Below are positions 27,586 through 40,600 of a DNA stretch of 64,000 nucleotides, piece by piece. The DNA is from Struthio camelus (lineage: Eukaryota > Chordata > Aves > Struthioniformes > Struthionidae): contig NC_090943.1 of the NCBI RefSeq assembly GCF_040807025.1, positions 2,032,356-2,096,355 on the forward strand, given 5' to 3'. The translations under genes were made by a program, and so were the position numbers. Below the pieces are notes generated by a model that did no database searches, was not told the DNA's origin, and saw only the letters and a program-made list of their open reading frames with translations. Position 1 is the stretch's first letter. Each line of letters starts with the position of its first letter.

Positions 27586-30254
27586 AATTAATGTGGTGTG
27601 AAGGGAAAATGCCACTGGAATCAGCTTGGGTTTTCTAGCTATTGGTCATGCTTCTTAGACTTCCTTCATAAAACAGCTGCAAGGAATTTGAAGTTTGCTG
27701 GGGAATTTATTGTTGCCCGTAATACGATTATTTATTTATTTTTGTTAGGTACTGGCAAGAAAAAAGTTCCTTTCTGTCATCAGTGACTCCCTCATGACTA
27801 CGAGGGTGCTGTGGACTTTCACGGAGCTGGGATCGGTTGTGCCAATGGGGATGTGGACTGAAAAGGCTTGACCAAAATCTTTGGGTTTGACATCAAAGAG
27901 TAAACTAGGTGCTCTGTTTTTCTCAGTAGTGTGGAAATAAGTTGTTGTAGGGGTTTTTTTTGCTTCCCCCCTTTCTCCTCTTGGAAATTTCCAGGCAGGA
28001 CAAATCCTCAGCTGTTTATTGTTACACAAGGAAGAGATCTCAGCTTGTGGAGCAAACATGTCTGCTCTGTACCTATGCGTAGCGTCATGATTATTTATCA
28101 TCACTGACTCCATGTCATTCACTGCTGTGGTATGGGCAGGATCCAGTGTGCCCACTGCAGGGAACTGGAGTTTTTCCACTGACTCCAGTGGGTCTTGGAT
28201 TGGCTTGTCCTTTCCTGTTCCCAAAAGCTATCAAAGCAATACGCCTGTGCGGGTGCGGGTGTGTACATTATCATGCTAATCAAAACAAAGCAAAAACAAA
28301 TGCAACCGGAGGGATCCTGTGTTCTCATTCCAAAGGAATTTAAATTAAGCAGCCTCAGACTTTTGGAAGCACATAGACGATTGGTGTTGTGACAGGTGTG
28401 ACTTGAGCTTTGCGGTTGCCCTGATAAAATGATTATGCTTTGGCAGTGGTTGGAAGAATTAATGAAAGGGACCCATGCCTGTTAGACTGTTTTCCTCTGG
28501 CTGCATTATGCGCAGCATCAAGCTGAATTTTCTTGTTAAACATCAGGCGTTATTTTTCAACTGCTTCTCCCTCTTCCAGAATTTGCTCGAGGGAATTGCT
28601 TCTTTAAGTCCATTCTGTACAGTTTAATGCTATTCTCTGGGAAGCAAATTTACCTAGCGTGAAGGCTTTGAAGGGGGTTTTTGGGGTTTTCTTTTTGTTG
28701 CCTTTCTTTTTTTTTTTTTAAGAGATGACATTTAAAGTGCTCCCTATCTTGCAGCCGCTGGGGTAAGAAATGCCCTGTCCCCAAAGGATCTCTCTTGATT
28801 TATTCATTTAATTTTCTGAAAACCTACTGGCTGGAAGAGATACAGCTTTACCAGTGCTGAGAGATGGGTGCCCACTTCGGGACTCACATCACACCTTTAT
28901 GGTGTGGCAGCACCGGCAGTTTGTGGCCTGCGCACCAGGAGAACAGGGGAGCAGTAACAGAGGGCATTCGGCTTTTGGGTCCCTTCTCCCTCATAAGCGC
29001 AGTGAGGAAGGCGGGAGGCTGGAGATAGTGGTCCCGCTGGCTGGACTGCCCTGGGCTAGGGATTCACTTGCATGCTTTCACAAAGTTAAAAAAAAAAATA
29101 AATCCTTCACAAGCTCTAATTTCCACTATCTCACCCGTTCAGAGTGCTGCTGTTAGAGACACTACCTATATACAATGGCGAAGCAAAGAGGTAGCTTGCC
29201 ATATATTTCCTGGAGTCCTGCTTAATACTTTTTCATGCAATATCTCTTGCATTTCTTTCTAAATTGTGCCCACAGGCTCTTCCCAAGCTGCGAGCACCTG
29301 GACTCTGATTCTCCAAATCTTTGATTATGCCACGGTTTACTAAACACCCAAGAACTCAAGTTTTCTTCCAGAAGAAATCATGCCCTGGAACTGGGATGGG
29401 ATGGGGCACACGTTAGTCTTGATCTAAAATGCAGCCAGGATGTGGCCAGGTGCATTTTGGACCTGGGAGCTGGGAAGTGGTCCTGGGCCATCCAGTTTAG
29501 ATGTAACCACAGGCACCTCTGAAGAGGTTTTTCCTGCTGTAAGCTCCTATGTGCATTTACACCCTGTTATTCTTAGTTATGTCCTTGAGGATCATCTAAT
29601 GTTTCCTGTTGTTCCTTATAATCCACACGCTTCAAACAACTGTGGGCAGTTGTTTGATTGTCCTCAGACTACCAGCACCTCGTTACTCTCTGCAAGCCAA
29701 AGCTAATGCCAGAAGTGAACAAAAAGCACTTTCTCTTCTGAAATGCCTGTGTCCACAATGCCTTCTCCTAATGAGCATCCCCTCTGCACCCACATCCCTC
29801 CCCTTTCTCCTCACTCCAAGAAAACATGGCTGGATTAAAAGAAAAAAAAAAATATGGCTTCCCCACAAATTATAGGTTTCTGCTGGTGCTCCAACGCTCA
29901 TGAAGCCTCGGGGTCTTTTTAAAGCGATTGAGATCAGAGGTAGGAACCCAGGGCTTAGGCTTGGCTTTGGGAGCAGATGCTTGCAGCCTCACGCAACTTT
30001 CCAACCCTTCCGGCCCAGCACCAGTTTCCCACTGGGATCCCAGCTCAGCTGAGAAACTAGGTCTCTCCTACCCTTACAGGTAAGGTTTCACAGGATAAAG
30101 GTTTCACAGGAGAGTACACTTGTCCTTGCAAGAGCTGCTGTGTCTCAGCCATTCATCCTGCCCCTTGTCCCCTCTTCTTTATATTTATATGCACACACTA
30201 TCTGCTTCAAAACTTCCCACAACAGGCTTCCTACAGGCCAGCAGTAAGGAGCTA

Positions 30255-30449
<195 letters not shown>

Positions 30450-31079
30450 TTAGAAACATGGTGTGAAATTCTTGGTCCACCTAAAGTCTTGATATTTGCC
30501 AAGAAGAACTTGGAAAACAAGATGGAGAAGGGGGAAAAAATGAGAAAACTCTGTTGAAGGACTTTTACATAGAGGAAAAATCAGTTCAAGCACAGAAGAC
30601 GTGCACAATTCAGAGGAAAGCTGTCCCTGGCCTGATGCTGTGTCTCCGACAGCCGGTGACTAGGGAGGTCTAGGAGGACCTTGAATGTGACTCAGTGCTT
30701 CCTTGCTCTTCCAGTAAAGGGGTACTGAAGATACCCTTGTTCCACTGTTTCTTATCACAAATAGAAAAGAGAGGTTGCAAAGTGAGAATATCATATGGGG
30801 TTAATTCATACAAAAGGATATATAATGCCATCTCCCGTCAATGTAGAATGGACCCTACTAGTGCAAACTCTGGCCAGTCCTGATTTAACAGAAACCTATG
30901 ACTGCCAAACACATACTACAGTAGCAGCATGTCTTTGCATTGCCCCTTACTTTACAGAAATATAAAATTAACACTGTAGACCTTAAAGCAACCCGTAGAA
31001 AATGCCAGTGATATTTATCTTATAAATAAAAAAAAATTATTCTGTCCAGCTTTTATGCTAACCCTTCAGCAATCAAAGT

Positions 31080-31175
31080 AAATATATGTATACTATACAT
31101 ACTTATTAATATATGCATATATATGTGTATAAATATTATGGACATATACACATGCGCATACACACACACATTTTC
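31080..31175. repeat. Degenerate (TA)n/(CA)n simple repeat
   Basis: Alternating atatgtata, catatatatg and cacacacaca words over about 95 bases; imperfect microsatellite. Confidence 0.75.
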
Positions 31176-31883
31176 TTCTACAGATCAACAAGTGAGACAA
31201 AATAGAAGGAAGATCGTTTAAAAATAAGTTCATCCAAGTTTAATGAAAATTTCTATAATCACAAAAAATCTCTGCCTACTCACGCACATGGAGCAGCAGG
31301 CAATAATTGCAAAGCTCCCACTTCACTTTGAAACAAAAGAAATGCATTAATTGTCACCTTCACTGCTTGTTTGCCTTTCAACTCAGCAGAACCGGTAATG
31401 CTATTTAATTGCTAATATTCAAAGAATGCCATGTATTATCCCAATTATTCCTTATAATAAGTCCAGCCCAAGGAAAAACAGAAAACAATGCAGTAAAACA
31501 TTTTGAGTTCTTTTAAAAAAGGAGTGTTTTGGAGTGCGCTGAGTGCTCCAACCAAAGACTTGCCAAAGCAATGAAATGGGTCTCTGAAATGGGAGGAAAA
31601 CATGGTAACAGAGTTGCATTTTGGAGGACTTGGACAGACAGTGAGACATGTTGCACATAACTGACTTTATGCTAAGCTATGACCCCTCTAACTCATAACC
31701 TGAAATAAACGTTGGGGATGCCACAAAGCAGAACTTAGCTGTGCAAGAGAGAGGAAAGGTGTCTATGTAGTAGAAGGTGGTCCTAGTTGGCTGTTTCCAA
31801 AGTGGGGTCCTAAACTGGTGTAACTCCCTGATTGCTCAGTACTGTGACAACTGTCCATAGAGGATAAGTTATGACAAGTCTAC

Positions 31884-31960
31884 CTTAACACAGCTGTGAT
31901 TACTGCCACTACAAAAACCAGATAACAGAGGTACCAGAGGCGGTCGTGGTAGGAGGCAAG
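31884..31960 (-). CDS. Candidate unassigned 77-nt exon encoding a membrane segment
   Basis: Minus strand: a strong acceptor (ctcatgtgtctttcacag) precedes 77 nt read as LASYHDRLWYL followed by CYLVFVVAVITAVL, then the first two bases of an Arg codon and a moderate donor (gtagac). The hydrophobic stretch of about 18 residues flanked by charged SYHDR and a terminal Arg looks like a single transmembrane helix. The exon lies inside a PTH1R intron on the same strand. It is not homologous to any PTH1R segment, and it is not in phase as an insertion between VKDKSQF and VGCK (77 is not a multiple of 3). The layout W-Y-L then hydrophobic then basic resembles small single-pass proteins such as the TMEM52 group, but I cannot assign it. 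Partner exons were not found. Chance remains possible. Confidence 0.3.
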
Positions 31961-33232
31961 CTGTGAAAGACACATGAGAATGTGAATAAATACACAGGCA
32001 TAAAGTTTGTGCTGTGCACTGGGTTGCTACAGGCACATTGCTACTGTTAGAGCTGGCTCAGATTTTTCCATGCATTGGAGGCAACCTTGATCTTCTAGTC
32101 TAAAATTTTCAGGGCAGAGGCATTCCTTCCTCCTCTGTCTGTGCATCGTTCAATAATCCGTGGCTGGTGAGCTATCCTATCTGGGAACCTCCACAGGAAC
32201 TCTGTAATGAGAACAATGACAAGAGGGGCTGACAGCTTCAGCAAGTTGGGACGGCTTTGAAACCTGAGTCTGGGCTTCATCCCCACAAATACATGGAGAA
32301 TGCATATGCCTCCATCTGAGCTTTCCATGCAGTGAAGATGAACAGGTACTTCTGGACTCGAGTTCACCTAATCTCACTTCAATTTTTGCTTTAAATGTGG
32401 AGAGTCATGCCATTAACTTAATTTGCTATGTTGACTAGATCTCTGCTGGCCACAGAGGGAACCTGAGGTGACTAGACTGAACAGAGATGTCTCCCTTGCA
32501 GACTTCTGCTTTTGTTCAGATGAACCCTATCCTTTCTGTTCTTAGTACAAATTCCTGCATTGTCCCCTCTAAAATGACTTTCAGCAAAGATGGGAGAGAG
32601 AATGTATAACAGGTGCAATCAACCGTGGATTGCTGCAAAATTGCCGCAAGGCAAGGTGTCTACTGCTAGCCTCCTTCACAAGCTACCTCTGGTCTAGTTC
32701 TGGAGTCAGGGCCGAGTGTCTTCCAAGCAATGTTGAGCCAAGGCTTTGCTGTGCCTGCAGTGGCAGTCTGGTGGCACAGATGTTGTAGCACAGTAATGCC
32801 TCCCCGGTTTGTACAGAGAGGAGCTCAAGTTGGAAAAACCAACAATTGCACACTGAGATGGGAAAAGCATACCTTGTGAAGCGTAAGCACTGATGTTCCT
32901 TGTGCAAGGATAGCCACAGGTGTTTCCAGAGCCACTAGCTTTATGAGGCACCAGGGAAGCTGTTTAAAATGGTAATTGTAGGTGTGATCCAAAGCCTCAG
33001 CCCTGTCTTTACCTTTGACTGCCATAGGGAATGATTCTTCCTTAGCTCAAGGGCTGCACATTTCCTCTGGGCCAGTAAATTGAGGGGGATTGGGAAGAGC
33101 TGGGGAGAAGAAAGGGCCAGAGCACTGGAATCCCTCAACAGGGCAGAAAGTTGCCATGAAAGAGGTAAGGTGATGAACAGGACGGGCAGGACCATGAGGA
33201 CTGGAGGGACTGGCTGCTCTGGCGATACTCAC

Positions 33233-33419
33233 AAATTGTGACTTATCTGCTGGAGGTGCTTCAGTGATGGACTTCAGGTCTTCCTCTGAGATCCGCTCCA
33301 TCTCCTCTAAAGCTGACCCGGAGTACAAGACCGCGTCCTTCACGAAGATACTCACAGCTCTCAGCATGAAGGAAACAAAGAGGTGCATGTGGATGTAGTT
33401 TCTAGTGCAGTGCAAACGC
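33233..33419 (-). CDS. PTH1R: PTH1R exon encoding TM2 and first extracellular loop
   Basis: The acceptor is ccatgccag and the donor is gtgagt. One base completes Arg, then 62 codons run from [14 protein letters not shown] through [18 protein letters not shown] to the extracellular loop [19 protein letters not shown] and end ADKSQF. The His in NYIHMH aligns with human His223, the position mutated in Jansen metaphyseal chondrodysplasia, and is intact. The acidic loop after LYSG is the long, poorly conserved first extracellular loop of PTH1R; compared with my memory of the human sequence it is about three residues shorter. The phase is 2 in and 0 out, exactly matching its neighbours. Confidence 0.96.
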
Positions 33420-36406
33420 CTGGCATGGAGGGGACAAAGAAAGATTGAAATAGTTTAGACTGCCAGTCAGACAGATTCAGGGTCACCCCTGCCTCCTATA
33501 AGTCCCAGCTCTTCTCAATGATAGTGTCACCATGGGAATGCTAGTGCCACAGCTGCCCTCAGCTCACAGTTCACGCCAAGGTTGGTCAGTGAATTAATGC
33601 CTACTCTGGGGGTTTGGTCGAGGCATGGTGCTGCTGACATCGTATTAGGACAACGCTGTGCCATTTAGACTCTCTTATTCCTGTAGTGAGCAGGCATCCC
33701 GTGGGCAGTGAGCACAGTGAATTTATGTCTGGAGTATGGTGTGCGTGCTGTGCACATGCATCTGGGGGCTGTGCAGAGCGCCTCTGATAGGCGCTTTGTG
33801 CCCAGTGTGTACACATTAGGAGTGCAGTGTGCAATCAGTGTGCAGTACGTGTGCAATGAATTTGCATCTGGAGGACAGCGTGTGTGCAGGGCACAGGCAG
33901 CCAGAGGCAATGTGGGATGCGTTCGGTATGAAGTGCATGCACAGCGTGGGCACATCTGAAATGCAGGGTGAACGTAGCGGGTGTGCAGCCAGTGTTCAGT
34001 GTACGTTCGGGGAACACACATGTGCACACGCGGTGAGCCAACACCGCCTGCGCCGTGTGTGCAGGCTGTGCATTCTTGTGTGCAGTGCGTGTACGGTGAG
34101 CATCTCCCCAGGGTTCAGCGCGCGTGCGACGAGAGTGTGTCAGGTGTGCAGTGTGCACACAGTGCACGTGAACCCTCTGTGCGATGCATGCACCACAGGC
34201 ATGTCTGTGGCATGCAGTCAGTACAGGAAGGGAGCATGTGTATGTTCAGGCAGTATGCATTCACTGCACCGTACGTGAGCAACGAGTACTCTTTGAGTAG
34301 TGACTGCATGGGGAGCGCAGCCACAATGCTGTGCACCTCCTGTGAGTTGCATTAGTGTGCAGTGCGGCTGCAGGGGCGGCGGGGGGGCTCTGTTCTGCAG
34401 CAGGGGTAGGGAGCGTGCACGGAGTGCGCGGGCGCTGTTCGCTCAGGCCGCAAAAGCAGAATATATGCACAACACTCACTGATACTACAGTGAGTATCTA
34501 TGTGTGTCCCTTTCACTGCTAAATCCATCCCTCCAACAAATGCATCCCTCTTACAAAGACAAAACCTGCGGTTTAAATGCTGCACGTTTATCCGCTGTTT
34601 GTGCAGAGGAATTGGACTACAAAGCCTAAAGAACTGGTGGCCTCTAAAAGACTTGCAGTGTTTCTAGTACAAGAAATTACTTGCCTTTGTACCCACTCCA
34701 GATTTCAGCCTGGGGTTTGTAACTGCAGTGCACTGGGCTGTTTTCTCTATTTCCCATCAGACAATATCCATTGCTTGCTCATGCTGAGCACTTGCTGGCC
34801 CCACAAATGATGATTGTAAAGCGCTTTAAGATCCTTTTTGGGGAAAAGCTGGACGGTAAGATGTGAATGGGTTACACCTACGTCTGTGAGGTGTGTTTTA
34901 GGAATAGTGATCCTGCTGCCTCTGAAGAGATGAAGGAATTAACTGACCTGCCAGGGTCCCTTTCTGCTCACTTCTTCTTATGGCTCTGTTATCTGGTTAG
35001 CCAAGCATGAACCAATTCATGGATTTATACCCTTTTAAATCCCCAGCTCCAATAATGGAAATAAAAATGTAATTGTACCAGAAAATAACATGCTTTTTTC
35101 TCCTTTGGGCAAGCTTGTCACAGTAATAGCAGTTGTTTCCTGTTCCATTATAGTACAAATCATGCCAAGTGGAAGTGCTGAGGTATAAATTAGGATGGGC
35201 TTTGCTCCCTGCATGTGGAATGTAGTCAGCGAATCTCTGGATTGTGTGTTATCTGGAACAAAGTCTGGCCCAGTCTCTGCAGCTACTTTGAGTCCTTGGG
35301 GCAAAGATGGGCTAGTGCAGCCACCTGTGTCACCTGGTCTGTACCTGAGGTGCTCTGACTACTTGAAGAAAGAGAGAGCGTGTCTCCTCAAAAAGAGAGA
35401 GAACTCTTTTTGAAGCCTTTTTTTTGTGAAGAATAAGTGGGGCACATGGATTTGTACTCGCACATTCTGGACCTTTGCCAGAGTTTCATGGGCATTAAAT
35501 ATTTTAACAACCTTGCCGGTATCCAATGGGATATAAAACCTCTATCAGGGCAAAAGGCTGAAAGAAGAGGAGGGCGATGGCCTCTGAGGGACAGGGCTGG
35601 GCTCTGGGACCAGCTCATGCTAACTCTGTCCAGGAGCAAGCTGCAGGCCTGGTTGGCCTGTGCATTTGTCACTGGTCAACACATCCAACTATTTGAGATG
35701 CTCTGATATCTAAGATAATCAACCCGGTCTCCTTTTGCTCACTGCAGAGAGGACTGAGTGTTTCTAGCGCCAGTGGCTACACATTTTATTCCCAGTGGTA
35801 TGTGTCTGGGGCTTAGCCTGCGCTTGCATGGTGGGAGCTGCTGAGCTCATTTGCAGACACCACGTGGCTGCTTGCCGCGTGGAGAATTTATCTCCACAGC
35901 TGTTGTCTGGGTCCTGGTGTCTGCTATGAGAAGTTACCGCCAGCAACTGAAGGGCTTACGGCACTGGGCTCTGGAGATTTGGGGTCAGGACCCTGCTCTA
36001 CCGCTATGGTTTCCCAGCGGACAAACTTCTAGCAGCAAACGATACCTTCTCCTCCCATGGTCGCAGCTGCAACAGGGAGGTGTGCCAGTGAGTTCTGTGG
36101 GCTGGAGAGCTCACTTTCATGATGGATAGAAGGAGGTGAGACAAATCTCTGGAGGTGCCTCTCTTTCCATTCTCTATAAATAGGGTCTAGAAAACTCCAT
36201 TGCAACCACGGGGAAGAAGTTCAAACATCCCCCACCTTCAACACCCAAGGACTTTTACTAAGTGGCACTAACACAGCCCAAAGCACAAACGCCACCCGTG
36301 GTGGCTTGCTGAAGAAGTACATGCCACCCCAGTTTTATCCTTTAGGAAAGCCCGAGGCTTTGCCGGTCCAGCGATTACTCGCTTAGGTAAAAACAGAGCC
36401 GCCTAC
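33420..36406 (-). other. PTH1R: PTH1R intron between TM1 and TM2 exons
   Basis: A 3.0 kb intron dominated near its 3' end by the GTGCA-rich minisatellite (33690-34440). A short MIR-like word (ttgtaaagcgctttaagatc) lies at 34813-34832. No other feature seen. Confidence 0.8.
33690..34440. repeat. Degenerate GTGTGCAGTG-type minisatellite
   Basis: About 750 bases rich in repeated GTGTGCAGTG, GTGCATGC, GTGTACR and GTGCACAC words, spaced irregularly at roughly 25-45 bases, ending in a GC-rich segment (gcagggagcgtgcacggagt type). The region is CpG-richer than its flanks. The stop-poor repeat unit creates overlapping open frames of 110-149 codons, Cys-, His- and Thr-rich, on both strands. These read as repeat translations, not proteins. 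Confidence 0.7.
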
Positions 36407-36501
36407 CTGAAGTATCCCAGGATAAGGACAGCAACTGTGAGGGATCCCAGAGAGATGGAGTATCCAACAGTATAAATCAAATAGAGGCGATCAAAGACCT
36501 C
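36407..36501 (-). CDS. PTH1R: PTH1R exon encoding transmembrane helix 1
   Basis: The acceptor is gtactgcag and the donor is gtaggc. The 95 nt encode [31 protein letters not shown] and the first two bases (AG) of the Arg codon completed in the next exon. This is the first membrane helix of a class B1 receptor. It starts with the EVFDRL juxtamembrane linker and carries the Gly-Tyr-Ser and LTVAVLIL hydrophobic stretch. The phase is 0 in and 2 out. A longer open frame continues upstream of the acceptor into the intron, but the family alignment places the exon start at the EVF codon. The intron on the 5' side is about 12 kb and the one on the 3' side about 3 kb. Confidence 0.96.
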
Positions 36502-36783
36502 CTGCAGTACAAATGATGGAAAAAATAGCGCCACATTAGAACGCATCCTACTATATTGTAACATAACCATGGTAGCAGCATAGAGATTCAGGCTGTCATA
36601 CCTAATGGGGATGTAAAGCTCTAGGCCCAGGAAACCTTCGGCAATCACATCTAATGTCATCTCTTCAACATAAAAGCAGCTCGGGAAATGGTTTTCCTCT
36701 TTCCTAATGACGTAGGGGAGCTGGGACTTTTGCAAGGGAATAGTGACGGAGTTGGGTAAATCCCATACCCCAGAGTTTTGCAG

Positions 36784-36850
36784 CATCTTTCATCCCAAAG
36801 GAACCCAAAGCGCTTTACAAACTCTCAGTCAATCCAGAGATCATTTGGCA
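36784..36850. mobile_element. MIR-like SINE relic
   Basis: The phrase tcatcccaaaggaacccaaa followed by gcgctttacaaactctcagt resembles the MIR/CORE-SINE central region (..aaagcgctttacaaa..). Short and diverged. Confidence 0.35.
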
Positions 36851-37639
36851 GTTTTCGCTCAAGCAAAATACCCACTGACCTGGGATTTTTGCTGTAACTG
36901 TAAAATTTGGCAGTTAGGTTATGCCATACCATTGCTGAATGACTGATGTCCAGACTGGGGAGTGCCAACCCACCACAGAAAACATGGGGACAATATATTT
37001 TGGCTAAGGCATGTGGAAAGAAATCACCTGTTTTTGGTTTTCTTTTTTAAATTCAAGAGTACCCTGTGACTATGATTATCCAGTTCTCCAATCCAGACAC
37101 AACTTTAGCTGGCCAATGTCCCAGTGGAGAAGGTCCTGTCACTGGAGGGCTCTTAGTCATTAATCCCACACAAGGTCTTAGTTCTCTTGGCCCGCTACAT
37201 TTTGAAGGGTTGGGCTCAGAAACTCTGAGATTTCCTTTAAATATTGAGATGCTTTTCTTCATCCCGGAACTGGGGAATGCGGCTTAATTCAGGGTTTACT
37301 GAACGTCTACTTGAAAAGGGTTAAAACTTTTGCTGCCATTCCAGCTCGTATGCCTCTCTTCATCTGAACTTAGAAATAAACGCTGTGGAAACCAACCAAT
37401 TCAGCATCCTTCTCCTTATTCCCTCCTCCCTCCGCCTCCTGCGCTTCCCTCTCCCCACCCGCTGAGTTTCAATAACATGAGTAACGCTGGGCTCTGAATG
37501 ACAGCTCTGATTTTGATTTGAGGCTAGAAACGCTGTCCTGGAATGCGAAACCTCAGCCCTATTACATCAGAATCCCCAGATATGTGAATGTTTCTTTGCG
37601 GTTTCCATTGGTAGAGTGGTGTGCTTGCCAGTATTAATC

Positions 37640-37685
37640 TTGTGTGTGTGTGGGTATGTGTGTGTATGTGCGTGTGTGTGTATTT
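37640..37685 (+). repeat. (TG)n microsatellite, imperfect
   Basis: Roughly 45 bases of TG dinucleotides interrupted by GGTA, TA and CG. Confidence 0.85.
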
Positions 37686-40600
37686 TTATACATATATCTG
37701 TGCAGGCAGCAGGCACTAAAGAGCCAATGTGAGCAGACTGCAGAGCTTTAGGGGGAAGAAAAAAAAAAAATCAGTTCGTTCCCTTCAAGGCCTAGTGCGC
37801 TTTTCCTACAGCCAAGCTGGGATCCTCTTTGAACTCAAAAACAGTTGCCCCCCTGGCAAAAGTTAAAAAAAAAAAAACAACTCCTACTGCAAACTTTGGA
37901 TTCTTGATAATTTGGCAATTCTGAAGCATCACTACACCAAGCTGAACAAAAGCATTCCTGAGCCCCATTCAGAATTTTAACCGGAAAGATCCATGTTCCT
38001 ATCGGACAATGACACCACTGTAGCAGCAAAGGTCTTGGGAAGAGCCTGCTGATTGGCTGGCAGGACATTTTAGGAGGTTGTGGTTAATTCCTCTGATTAA
38101 CCACAGGGCCCCTTTTTGAAAGGATATTGAGTCAGAACTGCCAAGACATACACATACACACATGCATGCATGCACGCTGATGTGCTGGCTTGCAAATGTA
38201 GGTGCTACAAATCCTGCACAGCGTCACAGCAGGAATTTTCAGGGAAGGTGTTTTGGATGGGGTGTAAAGGTCCTTAGGGAAACTCTCAGGAGCGAAAGGA
38301 TGAGGATCCCAAAATGGTTGCGTGGGGCGGGCCTTGAAAGGGCATCTCACACTCGCTGTTTCCCAGTGGTGTTTGTACTTGGGGATGGTAAGACCTGGAA
38401 TTACTAAGGGAGAAAAGGTTCAAAGGGCAATTCCAGATCTCATGCATCTCCTAGCCCACGGGAGGTCCCAGCTCCGTGGAAACCACAGTGCTGAATCAGG
38501 AAAGGTCCTCCAGGTAACAAAATATTGAGTCATCTGCCAGCTGAAACAACCATCTCCACGGCCTAAGAACCCTCTTTTTGGAGCTGAGCAGCTAGAGGGC
38601 AGTTTAACTATTTCACAGAAAACTGCCCAGGTCATGCGTGGCGGAGACATGGACACAACCTGGCCTCTGGAGTCCCAGGACGGTGCGCTACCCACCAGAC
38701 CATCGTACTACAGAAGAAGCTCCGCCTGATGTTTGCTATGACGCCACCATGAACACACACTGACCATCAGGTTTGGAACAGACAGCCTGCCCTTCAAAAA
38801 TCTGGCCTTGTCAGACCATAAAACGCTGTTTTAAAAGGAGTGATACTTCAACCAGTGTAATTTAAGCTGATTCCCAGTGTAATTGTTCATTGTTTCAACT
38901 GTTGATGTATGTACACTGAAAAGAGAAAAGCTGGAAAAATAAAAGAAAACAAAGAAAAGAAAACCAAAGGGGCAAAAGAAAATCCCAGCATTCTATGACT
39001 TTGGGAGCTGGGATTATCAACAAAATAGTGTAAAACTCACAGTGCGATATCAAGACTGGGGAACATCAGTTTTACAGCTGGTATCCTTGAAAGTACCCTC
39101 CACCCACTCCATCCCATGCTGTGCTGGGATGAGATAATGATTGCATGCCTTAATGTCATGCTTGTAAAATATTGCCCATGGTGACCTTTCCTCAGCCTAC
39201 AAACCCAAGTATTCTCCTTCCAGCAAAAGCGCCTCATAAAATTGTGGGTGTAGGAGAAGAGGATAGAGGAGGTCAGGAAGCAATCTTTCCATTTGGGTAT
39301 AGCAGTCTATCTCACCACCTAGCTGTGGACAGGACCTCAGGAGCTATGCAAACACAGAACATGAAACAGCAGCTCTCCCCAGAGCTTAGTAGTGAACATC
39401 TACCTCCACCATGTCTTGCCATCACCAAGGCAGTGACTGCCTCGTAGTGAGCTTTCTGAGGTTGGAGCCTGTCCCAGTCAGCTCAGGTAGGCACAGAAAG
39501 TGACCTGACTTGGCATGGCTCCCAGCACCACCTCTGGCAACGTAAAGGCTCGAATAATGCTGGTGTGCACAAATCACCTGTTCTGTTGGGCCCCGCTCAT
39601 TGATGAGAGCACACTGGGCTCTGCATTGTCCCCGAGGGCAAAGTGTGGGAGGGATCTGAACCCCCGTTCTCCTTCTCCCCACCTCTAACAACCTTGCTGT
39701 GCCGCCTGTCTCTGCCTTCTCCCTGGGCAGTGACCAACATGCCCCCTTCGTCTGCCGAGTGGTCCTGGGAGTGAATGCTTTGGAGGCCTTCCCCCTGCTT
39801 AACGGAGCCAGTCTTGGTTGCTCCCAGAAGGAGCTGGGTCATACGAGGCTGGTCCAGTGTGGCTGAGCTGACTTGGGCATTAGTGGACCAGCTTCCCTTC
39901 AGGTCATGCAACCTCCTTCCTCTAGGTCGTGCCTTTGTTGTGCTCTCAAGCACCACAAAGCATAAAGGCCTTTCCCCCATCCTCTCTGGCCATGCATCAC
40001 AAAGCTTCACCAAACCACAGCGATCTGTTTCGTCTTGCCAGGTAAGTGGTTTTGTCCTCAGTGAGCCAACCCACCTGATCCTTCTCTCTCCAACTTACTT
40101 CATCCATAACTCATAGACTGACAAAAAGACAAACCACAAAACACCTAAGTACTGTGCCACACGTGTTGCGTGCTGTACCTGTAAGAAGATTGCCCTCTCT
40201 GCCTCCTTATTCATTTTGTGGGAGGCTGCTTCTCTGCTCCCTTTTGCATCTCAGTTTTCTGCCATCCTGAAGCCTCAAGGCAGAAACTTTACGGCAGCCT
40301 GATGGCTTTGGGAGAACAAGAAACCAAAACAGGGCTGGAGATGGCTTCTGCATGAACTCAGAGCGTGCAGGGATGCCACGATCAGCATCTGTGAGATGGA
40401 TCTGCCCTCCTCCCACAAGGGTCTCTGCATGCCCTACTATCTTATTGCGGACATCTTCCAGGTGTGTGACCCTCACAGCAACTGGCTGTCACATTTTCAT
40501 ATGGCGCTGAGGGCTTAACTTGACTCCTAATTTGTCCACTTCCTCCAATGGGGATGTAATTTGCATTGATCTGAATCCAGAGGCTGACTGCCTTCTTCTG

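Noticed and set aside
33665..34355. Several overlapping Cys/His-rich frames of 110-149 codons on both strands
   Set aside because: Frames on both strands over the same minisatellite; codon content follows the repeat unit, with no start context or splice structure.
39597..40116. Overlapping 138- and 113-codon frames on both strands
   Set aside because: No domain, no splice support, mutually antisense; lengths are within chance for a GC-richer stretch.
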